Positions 16,482-25,340 of a stretch of DNA of 64,000 bases are shown here, in pieces. The first letter of the stretch is position 1, and every line of letters begins with the position of its first letter. A program made the translations under genes and the position numbers. This stretch comes from Roseovarius arcticus (GTDB taxonomy: Bacteria > Pseudomonadota > Alphaproteobacteria > Rhodobacterales > Rhodobacteraceae). The notes under the pieces were generated by a model that worked only from the letters and a program-made list of their open reading frames with translations, did no database searches and was not told the DNA's origin. The stretch is from contig NZ_SZZN01000001.1 in assembly GCF_006125015.1 (NCBI RefSeq), positions 3,348,001-3,412,000 on the forward strand, given 5' to 3'.

Positions 16482-19022
16482 TCACCCGATCTTGTCCCTG
16501 ACCGCAAGTTGTGCGGCAGCCAGCCGTGCAACCGGCACGCGGAACGGCGAACAGGACACATAGTCGAATCCTACTGCCCGGCAGAAGGCAATCGATTCGG
16601 GGTTGCCGCCGTGTTCGCCGCAAATTGATAGGGTCAGGTCCGGATTTGCCGCGCGCGCGCGCTCGGCCCCAATGCTTAGCAGTTCGGCCACGCCGTCCAG
16701 ATCGAGGGTGTGAAACGGGTCTTCGGGATAGACGCCGAGCTGGACGTATTCCGACATAAATCGACCGGCGTCGTCGCGGCTGAGGCCGTAGGTCATCTGC
16801 GTCAGATCGTTCGTACCGAAGCTGAGGAACGACACCTGCGGCGCAATATCGCCAGCGCGCAGCGCGGCGCGCGGCGTCTCGACCATGACGCCAAGGCGAT
16901 AATCGAACTTTTGCCCCGTTTCGCGGCGCACGGCAGCAGCAACGCTGTCGACGCTGGATTTGACCAATTCGACTTCGCGGCTGGCCGACACCAGCGGGAT
17001 CATGATCTCGGGGACAATCTCGACACCCTCGCCGGCGACCTTGATCGTCGCCTCAAAGATAGCGCGCACCTGCATCTCGTAGATTTCCGGCAACGTAATG
17101 CCCAGCCGGACACCGCGCATCCCAAGCATTGGGTTATATTCGCCCAAGGCCTCGACCCTGCTCGTGACTTGAGACAACGGCAAATCCAGCGCCTCGGCCA
17201 ACTCGCGGTGGCCTGCGCGGTCGCTTGGCAGGAACTCGTGCAGTGGCGGGTCCAGCAGGCGGATGCAGACGGGCTGCCCCTGCATGATACGGAACAGATC
17301 AGCAAAATCATCGCGTTGCATCGGCAACAGCCGCTCTAGCGCGGCGGCGCGGTCTGGGCTGGTACCGGCAAAGATCATCTCGCGCATGACGCGCAGGCGT
17401 GCCTCCTCAAAGAACATATGCTCGGTCCGGCACAGACCGATGCCCTGCGCGGAAAAATTTCGCGCCATCTTTGCGTCCATCGGCGTGTCAGCATTGGCGC
17501 GCACAGCGATGTCGCGCACATCATCGGCCCATTCCATCAGCACCGCAAAGCTGTCGTCATGCCCTGCGTCCAGCAGCGGCGCCTGACCAAACAATACTTC
17601 GCCATTGGTGCCGTCAATGGTGATCTGGTCGCCCTCGCGCAGGATGCGGCCATCGGGCGCGGTCAGCTTGCGATTGACCGTCTGAAACCGGATTGAGGAC
17701 GCTCCAACGACACAAGGCAGCCCGATACCGCGACCGATGACAGCGGCGTGGCTGGTCATTCCACCACGCTCGGTCAGGACGGCGACGGCGGCGTGCATGC
17801 CGCGAATATCCTCGGACGTCGTCTCGCGCCGGACCAGCACCGTCGCCTCGCCGCGGGCGGCGGCGGCCTGCGATGCCTCGGCGGTAAATACAATCTTGCC
17901 GGTCGCCGCGCCGGGGCTGGCGGCGATCCCGCGCGCCAGCACGTCGCGCTTGGCCTCGGGATCGACCTGCCGGTGCAGCAGCTCGTTCAGGGCGCGCGGC
18001 TCGATCCGCATTAGCGCTTCTTCACGAGTGATGATGCCCTCCTCGGCCAATGCCACGGCGATGCTGACGGCGGCGCGGGCGTTCCGCGCCACGCGCACGC
18101 CGTCCAGCAGGTGCAGCTTGCCATTTTCAATGGTAAATTCGGCCTGCATTTCCTCGCGGAGTTTCTCGCGCATTAGCGACAGGTGCGATTTCAGCTGGCC
18201 AAACGCCTCAGGCGCCAGTTCCTCCAGCGACGGACCACGCGGATCGCGCTCTAGGTAAAGTGTTCCGGTGCCCCCGCTTAGGGCATCGCGGCCTTGGCTT
18301 TGGCTGAGGTAGCGGCCCGTGATTTGGCGCGCGCCTGACTTGCTGTTGACCAGTTGCATAACGCCGCTGCCACATTCGCCGCGCCCCAGCCCGATGGCCA
18401 TTTCCTGCACCACAAGGCCCAGGCCCGCATCAATCGGCGCGCCCTTGGCCTGCCGCAGGATGCGGGCGGTCGTGCCGTCCCACGCGCGCGCCATACTGCG
18501 CAGCACCTCGGCCAGTTGCACGGCGGGGTCTTGGGGAAAGGCCTCTTCTGTCTCTTCCTCATAGACACGTAAGGCAAAGGCCAGCGCGTCGCCCGGTGCA
18601 TCCGGCATTTCGTCCAGCATGTCCGGGTCCAGCCGCGCGACCTCAATCGCGTAGTTTTCGACGAACCGCAGGTAGAGGCGTGTCGCCGCATCAGGGCCGA
18701 TGCGGTCTGCCAGCACATCGCGCATGGCGTCCGACATACCGATGTTCAGCACCGCGCGCGGCCCGCCCCAATCGCTATCCTCCGACGAGGGGCGCACGCA
18801 TAACAGCGCCTCACTATCCAACTGCGCGAGCAGCGCGTGCATATCGGGCATGTCGCCTACCGCAATGGCGTGGACGGTATCGAATGACAGCGCAACCGTC
18901 GGCGGCACAGGCAGATCGAGCCGCGCGAGGCGTTGCAGACATTTCGCCCGCCCGCCATGCGTATTGACGTGAATCGGCGCATCTGGCGCAATCAATGTGA
19001 CGTCTGGATGAATTTGCTGCAC
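16482..19022 (-). CDS. Pyruvate phosphate dikinase / PEP-utilising enzyme with divergent ATP-binding part
   Basis: An 846-residue multidomain phosphotransferase. The central swivelling domain has the phosphohistidine site LTERGGMTSHAAVIGRG, and the C-terminal PEP-binding barrel ends with SICGEHGGNPESIAF and VSCSPFRVPVARLAAAQ, including the catalytic cysteine, exactly as in PpdK. The N-terminal ATP-grasp part is shorter and divergent: the usual SVRSGARVSMPGMMDT block is replaced by CVRPSSEDSDWGGPRAVLN. It probably interconverts PEP, AMP and pyruvate, but another nucleotide or acceptor is possible. A GTG start is chosen because AAAAGG lies seven bases upstream; an ATG ten codons earlier lacks such a site. 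Confidence 0.82.
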   Translation of the reverse strand: MQQIHPDVTLIAPDAPIHVNTHGGRAKCLQRLARLDLPVPPTVALSFDTVHAIAVGDMPDMHALLAQLDSEALLCVRPSSEDSDWGGPRAVLNIGMSDAMRDVLADRIGPDAATRLYLRFVENYAIEVARLDPDMLDEMPDAPGDALAFALRVYEEETEEAFPQDPAVQLAEVLRSMARAWDGTTARILRQAKGAPIDAGLGLVVQEMAIGLGRGECGSGVMQLVNSKSGARQITGRYLSQSQGRDALSGGTGTLYLERDPRGPSLEELAPEAFGQLKSHLSLMREKLREEMQAEFTIENGKLHLLDGVRVARNARAAVSIAVALAEEGIITREEALMRIEPRALNELLHRQVDPEAKRDVLARGIAASPGAATGKIVFTAEASQAAAARGEATVLVRRETTSEDIRGMHAAVAVLTERGGMTSHAAVIGRGIGLPCVVGASSIRFQTVNRKLTAPDGRILREGDQITIDGTNGEVLFGQAPLLDAGHDDSFAVLMEWADDVRDIAVRANADTPMDAKMARNFSAQGIGLCRTEHMFFEEARLRVMREMIFAGTSPDRAAALERLLPMQRDDFADLFRIMQGQPVCIRLLDPPLHEFLPSDRAGHRELAEALDLPLSQVTSRVEALGEYNPMLGMRGVRLGITLPEIYEMQVRAIFEATIKVAGEGVEIVPEIMIPLVSASREVELVKSSVDSVAAAVRRETGQKFDYRLGVMVETPRAALRAGDIAPQVSFLSFGTNDLTQMTYGLSRDDAGRFMSEYVQLGVYPEDPFHTLDLDGVAELLSIGAERARAANPDLTLSICGEHGGNPESIAFCRAVGFDYVSCSPFRVPVARLAAAQLAVRDKIG

Positions 19023-19198
19023 TGCGGCACCTTTTCTTTGTCGGTGCAGCATAGGCCCGATGGCCCACATGGCAAGGGAAAGTCCGGATAGGCGCAAGGA
19101 GCGCGCGCCGGGCAGCCGCTGGGCCGTAGGATGGCGCTGCTACGGCCCTGCAAGGCGCTTCATTCTGGCTGGCCCGCTCTTTGTGGAAGGCGGCATGC

Positions 19199-21403
19199 CT
19201 ACCCCTCGATCCGTGTCAGATCGGCTGCTGCCAGCCCGATCTTACGGATCTGGCCCAGCATATTCAGCCGGTTGCGCCGCACGATCTGGTTCTCGGAATT
19301 CACCTGAACCGCGTCAAAGAACGCATCTATAGGCGCCCGCAGACCTGCCAGCGCTGTCATGACGGCGGCGAAATCCTCAGACTTGACAGCTGCGGCCACC
19401 TTTGGCTCAGCGTTCGTCAGCGCGGCGAACAATGCACGCTCCTCATCCGTTTCGGCGAATTTGACGTCGGCACCGTAGGAGTATTCGACACCGTCGTTAT
19501 CCTCGGCTTGACTGAGGATGTTGTTGGCCCGCTTGAAGCCTTGCAACAGGTTGCCGCCATCCTCGGTTTTCAGGAAATCGCTGAGTGCGGTGGCGCGCTT
19601 GACCAAGAGGGCGAGGTCGTCATTGCCGGGCATTTCGATGCAGGCGTCGATGACGTCGTGGCGGATGCCTTGGTCGCGGAGATAGACTTTGAGGCGGTCG
19701 TGGAAGAAGGAGAGGAGGTCAGCGCCAACTTCCGCGCATCGCAGTCCGATATCGCGTTCATAAGTAGCGATAGTCAATCGCTCTTGAATATCCATCGGGC
19801 TATCTTCCATCGTCTCATTGAGACGCTTTTGCGCTGCCTTGCTTGCCGTCAGCGCTTTCTGACAAGCACTGTCGTTGGCTCCTAACCACAACCCGGCCAG
19901 TTGTTTTAAGTGGATAGAGACTTCGTTCTCCAGCACCAACCGAATAAGCCCCAGCGCCGCCCGGCGTAGCGCGAACGGATCCTTGCTTCCGGTCGGCTTC
20001 TCATCAATCGCCCAGAACCCCGTCAGGATATCCAGCTTGTCCGCCAGTGCCACAGCCACAGATATCGGCGCAGTCGGCACATCATCGGACGGCCCCAGCG
20101 GGGAGTAATGCTCCTGCGCCGCCGCTGCGACTTCGGACGGGAACCCAGCGGCGTCCGCATAATACCGCCCCATCAGGCCCTGCAATTCGGGGAATTCATA
20201 GACCATTTCCGACGGCAGGTCGGACTTGGCCCAGCGGGCGGCTTGCTCGGCCAGATTGGCGTCGCAGCCAACGACCGGCGCGATCTCGCGCGCCAGTGCG
20301 GCGATGCGGTTTACCCGGTCGGCTTGTGAGCCCAGCTTGTTGTGGAACGTGACGTTCTCAAGCGCTTTCTGCCATTCCTGCCCGCCAGCCTTGGCGATGC
20401 GCAGGTCATTCTCCCAGAAAAACTTGGCGTCAGACAAACGCGCGAACAGCACCTTTTGGTTGCCGGCCAGAATGGTCACGCCCTGATCGGCCGTCTCGCG
20501 GTTGGCGACGGTGATAAAGCGTTCGATCCGGCCAGTCTTGGAACTGCGGACCGAGAAGAACTTTTGATGCTCGCGCATTGAGGTTTGTAGCACCTCGGGC
20601 GGCAGGCCCAAAAACGCGTCGTCAATGGTGCCCATCAAGACGACCGGCCATTCGACCAGCCCCGCCACCTCGGCCAAGAGGCTCGCGTCCTCGGCCACTT
20701 CCAGCCCGGCGGCAAACGCCTGATTGGTCGCGTCTTGCCAGATCGCCTCGGACCGCTCGCGCGCGTCGAGAACGACGTGGCGTTTCTTTAGCTTGGCGGT
20801 GTAGTCGTCAAAGCCTGTGACAGAAAACCGCCCCGGTGCCATAAATCGGTGGCCCTCGGTGGTGTTGCCAGCCACGATCCCGTCCACGTCCAGATCTACG
20901 ACACGCGCCTCGCCCGCTTCATCCGTCAGGATGCAGAGGATCGAATGCAACGGCCGCACCCAGCGCAGCGTGCCATTGCCCCAGCGCATGGATTTCGGCC
21001 AGGGGAAGCCGCGAATGACGCCTTCCAGCACCTCGGCGATGATAGCATCTGCGTCGCGTCCCGGCTTGGTGATGGTGGCATAGTAGACCTGCCCTTTTTT
21101 CTCGTCCCGGACCTCCAGATCGTCGCGGCTAACACCCGCGCCGCGCAGGAACCCCTCTATCGCCTTGTCGGGCGCGTCGGTTCGCGGGCCCTTGCGCTCT
21201 TCGCGGGTCGTGGGCGAGGATGCGGTCAGCCCCTCCAGCGCCAGCGTCAGGCGGCGCGGGGTCGAGAAGGCGGCGGCGCCCGCGTAGGTCAGGCCGGCCT
21301 CGACAAGGCCATCCGTCACGCGCGATTTCAGGTCGTCCGCCGCGCGGGTCTGCATCCGGGCTGGGATTTCCTCAGAGAAAAGTTCGATCAGAAGATCGGG
21401 CAT
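19199..21403 (-). CDS. glyS: Glycine-tRNA ligase beta subunit
   Basis: A 734-residue subunit of the alpha2-beta2 bacterial glycyl-tRNA synthetase, slightly longer than the enteric protein. The N-terminus MPDLLIELFSEEIPARM and the block LEVRDEKKGQVYY with KSMRWG are diagnostic, an HD-like region contains DKLDILTGFWAI, and the C-terminal anticodon-binding domain includes FFDAVQVNSEN. It binds tRNA(Gly) while GlyQ carries the aminoacylation site. It is the third gene of glyQ-DUF6446-glyS on the minus strand, three bases after the DUF6446 gene. Confidence 0.96.
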   Translation of the reverse strand: MPDLLIELFSEEIPARMQTRAADDLKSRVTDGLVEAGLTYAGAAAFSTPRRLTLALEGLTASSPTTREERKGPRTDAPDKAIEGFLRGAGVSRDDLEVRDEKKGQVYYATITKPGRDADAIIAEVLEGVIRGFPWPKSMRWGNGTLRWVRPLHSILCILTDEAGEARVVDLDVDGIVAGNTTEGHRFMAPGRFSVTGFDDYTAKLKKRHVVLDARERSEAIWQDATNQAFAAGLEVAEDASLLAEVAGLVEWPVVLMGTIDDAFLGLPPEVLQTSMREHQKFFSVRSSKTGRIERFITVANRETADQGVTILAGNQKVLFARLSDAKFFWENDLRIAKAGGQEWQKALENVTFHNKLGSQADRVNRIAALAREIAPVVGCDANLAEQAARWAKSDLPSEMVYEFPELQGLMGRYYADAAGFPSEVAAAAQEHYSPLGPSDDVPTAPISVAVALADKLDILTGFWAIDEKPTGSKDPFALRRAALGLIRLVLENEVSIHLKQLAGLWLGANDSACQKALTASKAAQKRLNETMEDSPMDIQERLTIATYERDIGLRCAEVGADLLSFFHDRLKVYLRDQGIRHDVIDACIEMPGNDDLALLVKRATALSDFLKTEDGGNLLQGFKRANNILSQAEDNDGVEYSYGADVKFAETDEERALFAALTNAEPKVAAAVKSEDFAAVMTALAGLRAPIDAFFDAVQVNSENQIVRRNRLNMLGQIRKIGLAAADLTRIEG

Positions 21404-21406
21404 GGG

Positions 21407-21931
21407 TCAGTATCCTTCGGGCGGTGCGGGGCAATCGGCGGGGGCGGGATTTCCGTCAAAGACGATTTCGCCGCAGCGGTTGATCTGGTCCCACGCCCAG
21501 CCGCGACCGTCCTCGTGAATAGCAACCATGCGGTCGATGCCGTATTCGATATTTGCAGTCCCGAGGAACGCCAGCGCGCTGCCGTCCTCCATCGCGGCGC
21601 CGATATCCTTGGCGTCGAAGCAGTTGAACCAGCCGGGCGCGGTCAGCGGCACAGCCTCATCGTCCAGCACATAAGTCTCGGTCAGCATGGCCTGGCTGCT
21701 GGTGGTGTGAAAGCAGGCGCGATAGCGAATGGGCGAGCTATTGGCATCAATGGCGCGGAATTCATCGTACAAGATAGGCTCCGGCGCGCCGGTGATCAGC
21801 GACGTAATCTGTACGTCCGTCTTGCCATTCGGCGTGACCTCATCATAGTAGGCATAGACCTGCTGATAATACATCAAGGCGCCGCCACCGATGGCGCAGG
21901 TAAGCAATAGCACTGTCAGAAACTTTCCCAT
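21407..21931 (-). CDS. DUF6446 family membrane-anchored protein
   Basis: A 174-residue protein with an uncleaved-looking N-terminal membrane helix (FLTVLLLTCAIGGGALMYY) and a soluble part of about 150 residues, presumably periplasmic. Conserved-looking features are ITSLITGAPEPILYDEF, RYRACFHTTSS, APGWFNCFDA and NRCGEIVF; four cysteines in the exported part could pair. Function is unknown. Its ATG shares one base with the glyQ stop (TAATG) and its stop is three bases from glyS, so it is locked into the glycyl-tRNA synthetase operon, an arrangement I believe is common in Rhodobacteraceae. Confidence 0.78.
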   Translation of the reverse strand: MGKFLTVLLLTCAIGGGALMYYQQVYAYYDEVTPNGKTDVQITSLITGAPEPILYDEFRAIDANSSPIRYRACFHTTSSQAMLTETYVLDDEAVPLTAPGWFNCFDAKDIGAAMEDGSALAFLGTANIEYGIDRMVAIHEDGRGWAWDQINRCGEIVFDGNPAPADCPAPPEGY

Positions 21932-22860
21932 TATGCCGCCCGCCCCCCAGCGGTGGTTTGAACAAACGCATCAGCGCATTGCTTGGCCAGCGCGCGGACG
22001 CGGCCGATATAGGCCTGCCGCTCGGTCACGGAGATGACGCCGCGTGCGTCCAGCAAGTTAAAGATGTGGCTGGCCTTTATGCATTGGTCATAGGCCGGGT
22101 GGGCCATGACGATGCGCTTGCCAGTTTTCGGATCATCCTCAGGCGCATCCAGAATGGCGCGGCATTCGGCCTCAGCCTCCTCAAAGTGGCGCAAGAGGAT
22201 GTCGGTATTGGCGATGTCGAAATTCCAGCGCGAATACTCCTCCTCGGTTTGGCGAAATACATCGCCATAGCTAAGCGGGATGGTCGCATCGGGATCGTTG
22301 TAAGACATGTCCATGACGTGATCGACGCCAAGGACATACATCGCCAAACGCTCCAGCCCGTAGGTCAATTCGCCCGATACGGGTGTGCAATCGTGGCCGC
22401 CGACCTGCTGGAAATATGTGAACTGGCTGACTTCCATACCGTCGCACCAGACCTCCCATCCCAGACCCCAAGCGCCAAGCGTCGGCGATTCCCAATCATC
22501 CTCGACAAAGCGGATGTCATGCAGTTGCATGTCGATGCCGATCGCCTCAAGCGATCCCAGATAGAGCGCCTGAAGATCGGGCGGGCTGGGTTTGATCAGC
22601 ACCTGATACTGGTAATAATGCTGCAAGCGGTTGGGGTTTTCGCCATAGCGCCCGTCAGTCGGGCGGCGTGAGGGCTGCACATAGGCCGCGGCCCACGGGC
22701 GCGCCCCAAGGCTGCGTAGGGTGGTGGCGGGATGGAACGTGCCGGCCCCGACCTCCATATCGTAGGGCTGCATGATGGCGCAGCCTTTCATGGCCCAATA
22801 GCTCTGCAATCTCAGGATAATCTCCTGAAAGCTGCGCGGTTTCCCTGTCGTCGCGGTCAT
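21931..22860 (-). CDS. glyQ: Glycine-tRNA ligase alpha subunit
   Basis: A 309-residue class II aminoacyl-tRNA synthetase catalytic subunit. Diagnostic blocks are [70 protein letters not shown] and [14 protein letters not shown], covering class II motifs 2 and 3. It activates glycine and pairs with GlyS. The ATG at MTATTGKP is chosen because the upstream extension is not family-like. It is the first gene of the operon and is followed with one-base overlap by the DUF6446 gene. Confidence 0.96.
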   Translation of the reverse strand: MTATTGKPRSFQEIILRLQSYWAMKGCAIMQPYDMEVGAGTFHPATTLRSLGARPWAAAYVQPSRRPTDGRYGENPNRLQHYYQYQVLIKPSPPDLQALYLGSLEAIGIDMQLHDIRFVEDDWESPTLGAWGLGWEVWCDGMEVSQFTYFQQVGGHDCTPVSGELTYGLERLAMYVLGVDHVMDMSYNDPDATIPLSYGDVFRQTEEEYSRWNFDIANTDILLRHFEEAEAECRAILDAPEDDPKTGKRIVMAHPAYDQCIKASHIFNLLDARGVISVTERQAYIGRVRALAKQCADAFVQTTAGGRAA

Positions 22861-23086
22861 GCTGGGCCCCTCATCGATATCAAGGGCGGGTGCCCCAGAA
22901 ATCACGCCTTCTACCTACGGCGGGGCGGTCATAGCGTCAATCAGGCCAGCAGGGGTATTTTGCGGCAAAGCGGTCTCTGCCATCAAAGGCGGTGTTGCGG
23001 CATATTTTAGATGCATATCAGCAGTTTTTTGTTAGAACGCCCTGAACGCGGCGGAATTTACGACTATTGCAAAGGTGACGGATAGA

Positions 23087-24916
23087 ATGACACGGACATT
23101 TCTGGCGGCGACCTTCGCCTTGTTGGTCGGCGTCGCCATCGCCTTTGCACAGCAATCCACCGCGCAGGCGCCCACCGGGGCACAGGATCTGGTCTGGGTC
23201 CAGATTGAGGCGCAGCCAAACCTTGCCGCCATCAACGAGGCGCTGCGCAGACGCAGCGGGCAATTGCAGGACGTAAACGGCTTTGATCTGGGCGGGTCAG
23301 GTTGGTATGTCGTGGCGCTGGGGCCTTATACTGCTGAAAATGCGGATGAAATCCTGCGGCAGTTGCGCCGCGACGGACGCATACCGAACGACAGCTATAT
23401 TGCCGCCAGCAGCGAATATGCCCGCCAGATATGGCCCGTTGGTGCGAATCTGCTGGCCAGCGGCGCGGCCGTGCCAGCAACGGGCGGCGCGGCGGCGCTG
23501 GCCTTGGACGAGACGGCAGAGCCGGTGCAAGAGCCAGAAGTCGCAGCCATAACCCCTGAGCCGGTACCCGAACCTGAGCCAGCGCCCGAAGCCGCGGACG
23601 AGACCCCACGCGAGGCTCGCACCAGCGAGCGTTTACTGACCGCAGACGAGCGGGCGCAATTGCAGATCGCGCTGGCATGGGCCGGGCATTATGATGGCCG
23701 CATCGACGCTGCATTTGGCGCCGGTACGCGCAATTCGATGGCCAGCTGGCAACGCGCGAATGGTCGCGAGCCGACGGGAATTCTGACGACGATGCAGCGC
23801 GCCGATCTGCTAGCGCAATACAATGCTGTATTGGACGGCATGGGCATGAAACTCGTCTCCGAGCCGAAAATGGGTATCGAAATGCAGGTCCCGCTGGGCG
23901 TCATGAAATTCGCGCGGTACGAGCCGCCCTTCGCGCATTTTGACAGCATCGGCGACATCCCGGCGCGCGTTCTGATGATCAGCCAGGAGGGCACGCAAGA
24001 CACGCTCTTTGGTCTTTACGACATTATGCAGACGCTGGAAATCGTGCCAAAGGACGGCCCGCGCGAGCGTGGCAATGACAGCTTTACCCTCACTGGTCAG
24101 AATGCGCGCATGATCTCGCACACTGAGGCGCGCCTGGAGAATGACAAAATCAAGGGGTTTACGCTGATCTGGCCGACTGGCGACGAGGAGCGGCGCACGC
24201 GTATCTTGGGTGTGATGCAGGATAGCTTTGCCCGCACGGATGGCGTCTTGGACCCTGCTGCCGGCGCCAATGACGCCCAAAGCATCGATCTCGTGTCGGG
24301 GCTTGCGATCCGTAAACCGCTGTTTTCGCGGTCGGGTTTTTATGTCGATGGGCGCGGGACAGTCGTGACCACATCGGAAATTGTCGGGGCCTGCGGACGC
24401 ATAACGATCGAGGATGATCGCGATGCAGATATCACCGCCTCAGACGCGGCCCTCGGCGTGGCCGTGCTGCGTCCGAAGGCCGCGATGGCCCCTATCGGAG
24501 TGGCCGCGCTGGCCGGTACCGCGCCCCGCCTGCAATCAGAGGTGACTGTCGCGGGCTATTCCTATGGCGGCGTGCTGGGCGCGCCGTCGCTGATCTTTGG
24601 CAAGGTGTCGGATGTTCGCGGGCTGGACGGGCAGGAAAACGTCGCGCGCCTGGCGCTAAGCGCGCTGGAGGGCGACGTTGGCGGCCCGGTGATGGATGCG
24701 AGCGGCGCCGTACTGGGAATGCTGCTGCCGCGTATGCAGGGCGGGCGCGTTTTGCCCGGTGACGTCGCGTTTGCCGCCGATGCCGCGGCGCTGTCACGCG
24801 TGCTGATTGAGGCAGGCGCAACACCTGTCACCGCAGCGTCCGGTGCCGCGCTTGCCCCGGCGCAGATGGCCGAGCGCGCGAACGGCATGACAGTCCTCGT
24901 CAGCTGCTGGGAGTGA
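23087..24916 (+). CDS. Secreted SPOR / peptidoglycan-binding protein with a catalytically dead trypsin-like domain
   Basis: A 609-residue exported protein. A Sec signal (MTRTFLAATFALLVGVAIAFAQ) precedes a SPOR-like repeat at about 36-115 (WVQIEAQPNLAAINEALRR, SGWYVVALGPYTAENADEI), a proline/glutamate-rich linker, a PG_binding_1 domain at about 180-245 (QIALAWAGHYDGRIDAAFGAGTR in part) and a C-terminal trypsin-like fold at about 415-595. In that fold the histidine position reads VTTSEIV instead of TNAHVV and the serine position reads EGDVGGPV instead of GDSGGP, so catalytic His and Ser are lost; the Asp is also not evident. It probably binds the cell wall as a scaffold. The ATG 12 bases after an in-frame GTG is used because AAAGG precedes it. 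Confidence 0.8.
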   Translation: MTRTFLAATFALLVGVAIAFAQQSTAQAPTGAQDLVWVQIEAQPNLAAINEALRRRSGQLQDVNGFDLGGSGWYVVALGPYTAENADEILRQLRRDGRIPNDSYIAASSEYARQIWPVGANLLASGAAVPATGGAAALALDETAEPVQEPEVAAITPEPVPEPEPAPEAADETPREARTSERLLTADERAQLQIALAWAGHYDGRIDAAFGAGTRNSMASWQRANGREPTGILTTMQRADLLAQYNAVLDGMGMKLVSEPKMGIEMQVPLGVMKFARYEPPFAHFDSIGDIPARVLMISQEGTQDTLFGLYDIMQTLEIVPKDGPRERGNDSFTLTGQNARMISHTEARLENDKIKGFTLIWPTGDEERRTRILGVMQDSFARTDGVLDPAAGANDAQSIDLVSGLAIRKPLFSRSGFYVDGRGTVVTTSEIVGACGRITIEDDRDADITASDAALGVAVLRPKAAMAPIGVAALAGTAPRLQSEVTVAGYSYGGVLGAPSLIFGKVSDVRGLDGQENVARLALSALEGDVGGPVMDASGAVLGMLLPRMQGGRVLPGDVAFAADAAALSRVLIEAGATPVTAASGAALAPAQMAERANGMTVLVSCWE

Positions 24917-25086
24917 TCGAAAAGCGCCCGCTACAACGGGCATCGGTGTGGTGTGACCTAGGGGACTGAGACGTAGACCGGGCGGCTTTGGCCTGATTCG
25001 CGAATGCCTTGCAGACCAAGCCGCCCTTGCCCCCACCTGCACTGCGCCATACCTTCCCCCCAACATTTTCACGATAGGAGCCAGCC

Positions 25087-25329
25087 ATGACCCAACGCCT
25101 TCACCTCGTTTTTGGCGGCGAGCTAATCGATCCGGCAAAGAACGTGTTCAAAGACCCGAGCGATTTGCACATCGTCGGCATATTCCCCGACTACAAAAGC
25201 GCCCATAACGCCTGGAAGGGCGAGGCGCAGCGGACAGTCGACAATGCGCATATGCGCTACTTCATCGCGCATCTGCACCGCCTGCGCGATGAGGAAACAG
25301 CCGCCTCGCCGACCGAAGAGCTGGGCTGA
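25087..25329 (+). CDS. DUF4170 family small protein
   Basis: An 80-residue soluble protein matching the alphaproteobacterial DUF4170 family: LVFGGELIDPAKNVFKDP, then IVGIFPDYKSAHNAWKGEAQ and MRYFIAHLHRL. Function is unknown. GATAGGAG is positioned well before the ATG. It lies 11 bases before the Kdo-transferase-like gene, so it is probably part of that lipid A operon. The family often sits next to lipid A core genes in this group (recalled). Confidence 0.85.
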   Translation: MTQRLHLVFGGELIDPAKNVFKDPSDLHIVGIFPDYKSAHNAWKGEAQRTVDNAHMRYFIAHLHRLRDEETAASPTEELG

Positions 25330-25340
25330 GGCCGCCTGCC

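Noticed and set aside
20849..21910. 353-codon open frame on the plus strand opposite glyS and the DUF6446 gene
   Set aside because: It is antisense to strongly conserved glyS; long open frames opposite GC-rich genes are expected from codon bias.
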